Shown here one piece after another: positions 63,444-64,000 of a stretch of 64,000 nucleotides of DNA; positions within the stretch are counted from its first letter, which is position 1; each line of letters begins with the position of its first letter. This DNA comes from Methylobacterium nonmethylotrophicum (lineage in GTDB: Bacteria > Pseudomonadota > Alphaproteobacteria > Rhizobiales > Beijerinckiaceae). The stretch spans positions 62,001-126,000 of the forward strand of contig NZ_SRLB01000002.1 of the NCBI RefSeq assembly GCF_004745635.1, written 5' to 3'. A program made the position numbers and the translations under genes. The notes under the pieces are model-generated. The model was not told the origin of the DNA. It ran no database searches and worked only from the letters and a program-made list of their open reading frames with translations.

Positions 63444-64000
63444 CTAACCCAGGAGCTGACCCATCCGGGCGAGCGCCGCGGCGAAGCCGGCGAGCGGCAC
63501 CGTGATGGTCTCGGACTCGCCGTTGGGCTTGGTGCCGGTGACGCGCAGGTTCACGGCGGTCTTCATCGCGTCGGTGGCGACGGTGGGGAAGCTGATCGGC
63601 ACGAGGCAGCCGGCCTGGACGCAGGCGGTGTAGGGCGCGCCCTTGCCGAGGGTCGCGTCGTCGAGCTTGAAGGTCACCCCGGGATCGATCGCGAGGCCGA
63701 GCGGCATCAGCAGCAGGCCGTTGCTGCGCCCGTCCTGGGGCGGGCTGAGCTCGATGCTGAAGCGGCGCTGCCCGGTCTGGGCCACACCTTGCGCCTGCGA
63801 GAGCTGGCACTGGCGCTTGTCGTTCTCGCGGCTGCAGCTGATGGTCCAGTCGCCGTAGACCTCGCTCACCGCGCTCGCGCCGTTCGGCCAGGCGCCGGTC
63901 GGGGCCGCCACCGCCGCGGGAGCCGGCGCCGCCTCGGCACGGGCGGGCGCAGGCGCGGGCTTCGGCGCCGGCGGGCGGCGGTGCGCCGGCTTCGGGGCGG
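63444..64000 (-). CDS. Invasion-associated locus B (IalB) family protein, C-terminal part
   Basis: About 185 residues are visible and the frame runs off the right edge, so the start and signal peptide are missing. A low-complexity Pro/Ala-rich stretch (PAHRRPPAPKPAPAPAR-like) is followed by the IalB domain with YGDWTISCSRENDKRQCQL, LLLMPLGLAIDPGV, and the CVQAGCLVPISF cysteine pair. IalB proteins are periplasmic and help host-cell or envelope interactions. The rigid Pro/Ala linker probably spans to the N-terminal anchor. Confidence 0.85.
   Translation of the reverse strand, partial: APKPAHRRPPAPKPAPAPARAEAAPAPAAVAAPTGAWPNGASAVSEVYGDWTISCSRENDKRQCQLSQAQGVAQTGQRRFSIELSPPQDGRSNGLLLMPLGLAIDPGVTFKLDDATLGKGAPYTACVQAGCLVPISFPTVATDAMKTAVNLRVTGTKPNGESETITVPLAGFAAALARMGQLLG

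Noticed and set aside
1..64000. CRISPR arrays, prophage, integrase or insertion-sequence transposase
   Set aside because: No regularly spaced direct repeats and no transposase, integrase or capsid-like proteins were found in any frame.

Overview
This is a 64 kb chromosomal window from a GC-rich alphaproteobacterium. The codon use, a MucR regulator, an IalB-family protein, a membrane-bound class III cyclase, Tat-exported molybdo-flavoenzymes and intergenic palindromes of Rhizobiales type suggest Methylobacterium or a close relative. This placement is inference from gene content; no rRNA, tRNA, phage, transposase or CRISPR array was seen. About 53 protein genes (two cut by the window ends) and one gene remnant are described.

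Region 1 (1-9133): the 5' part of an HMG-CoA-lyase-like gene, a LysR regulator, an NADP-dependent medium-chain reductase, a caspase-like protease in a locally AT-richer patch, an orphan KaiC-like double ATPase, a broken solute-binding-protein remnant, and an exported pair (Tat-type FAH-family enzyme plus lipoprotein class II aldolase).

Region 2 (9313-19126): a nitrogen-scavenging cluster. A BMP-type ABC transporter (binding protein, two permeases, double ATPase) is interleaved with a formamidase and a biuret-hydrolase-like enzyme through start/stop overlaps. A GntR/FCD regulator, a second cysteine hydrolase and a class IV aminotransferase face away. Three GTGCATACA sites link the two arms.

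Region 3 (19162-30938): a nine-gene leftward catabolic operon (FAD-linked 2-hydroxyacid oxidase, MFS, DUF1537 sugar-acid kinase, PdxA2-type dehydrogenase, Fe-dependent alcohol dehydrogenase, DHDPS-family aldolase, sodium:solute symporter, intracellular BNR/sialidase-fold protein, SDR). It has a promoter with candidate operators and its own GntR/FCD regulator, and looks like a four-carbon sugar-acid pathway with extra steps. Region 4 (31140-37298): a thioesterase, then an isocitrate-lyase/PEP-mutase-family lyase with a GntR/FCD regulator, divergent from a TRAP transporter (DctP and a fused DctQM) and a D-2-hydroxyacid dehydrogenase.

Region 5 (37299-40478): an AT-richer island with a GSCFA protein and a possible SGNH-type protein. 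Region 6 (40479-53633): a DadA-like oxidase, a urease operon (ureD, fused ureAB, an alarmone-hydrolase-like HD gene, ureC, DUF29, ureE, ureF; no ureG), a periplasmic aldehyde oxidoreductase (paoABC), and a NarK/NasA-type nitrate transporter behind a structured leader that resembles an ANTAR target.

Region 7 (53639-64000): housekeeping and envelope genes: comF, a membrane-anchored Mrr-like nuclease, a DUF1194 VWA protein, mucR, a cyclase, small exported proteins including one with four EF-hands, a CNNM/CorC-type protein, purH, a YjfB-like motility protein and the C-terminal part of an IalB protein. Nitrogen acquisition recurs through the window (biuret and formamide hydrolysis, urease, nitrate uptake), beside sugar-acid and hydroxy-acid catabolism.
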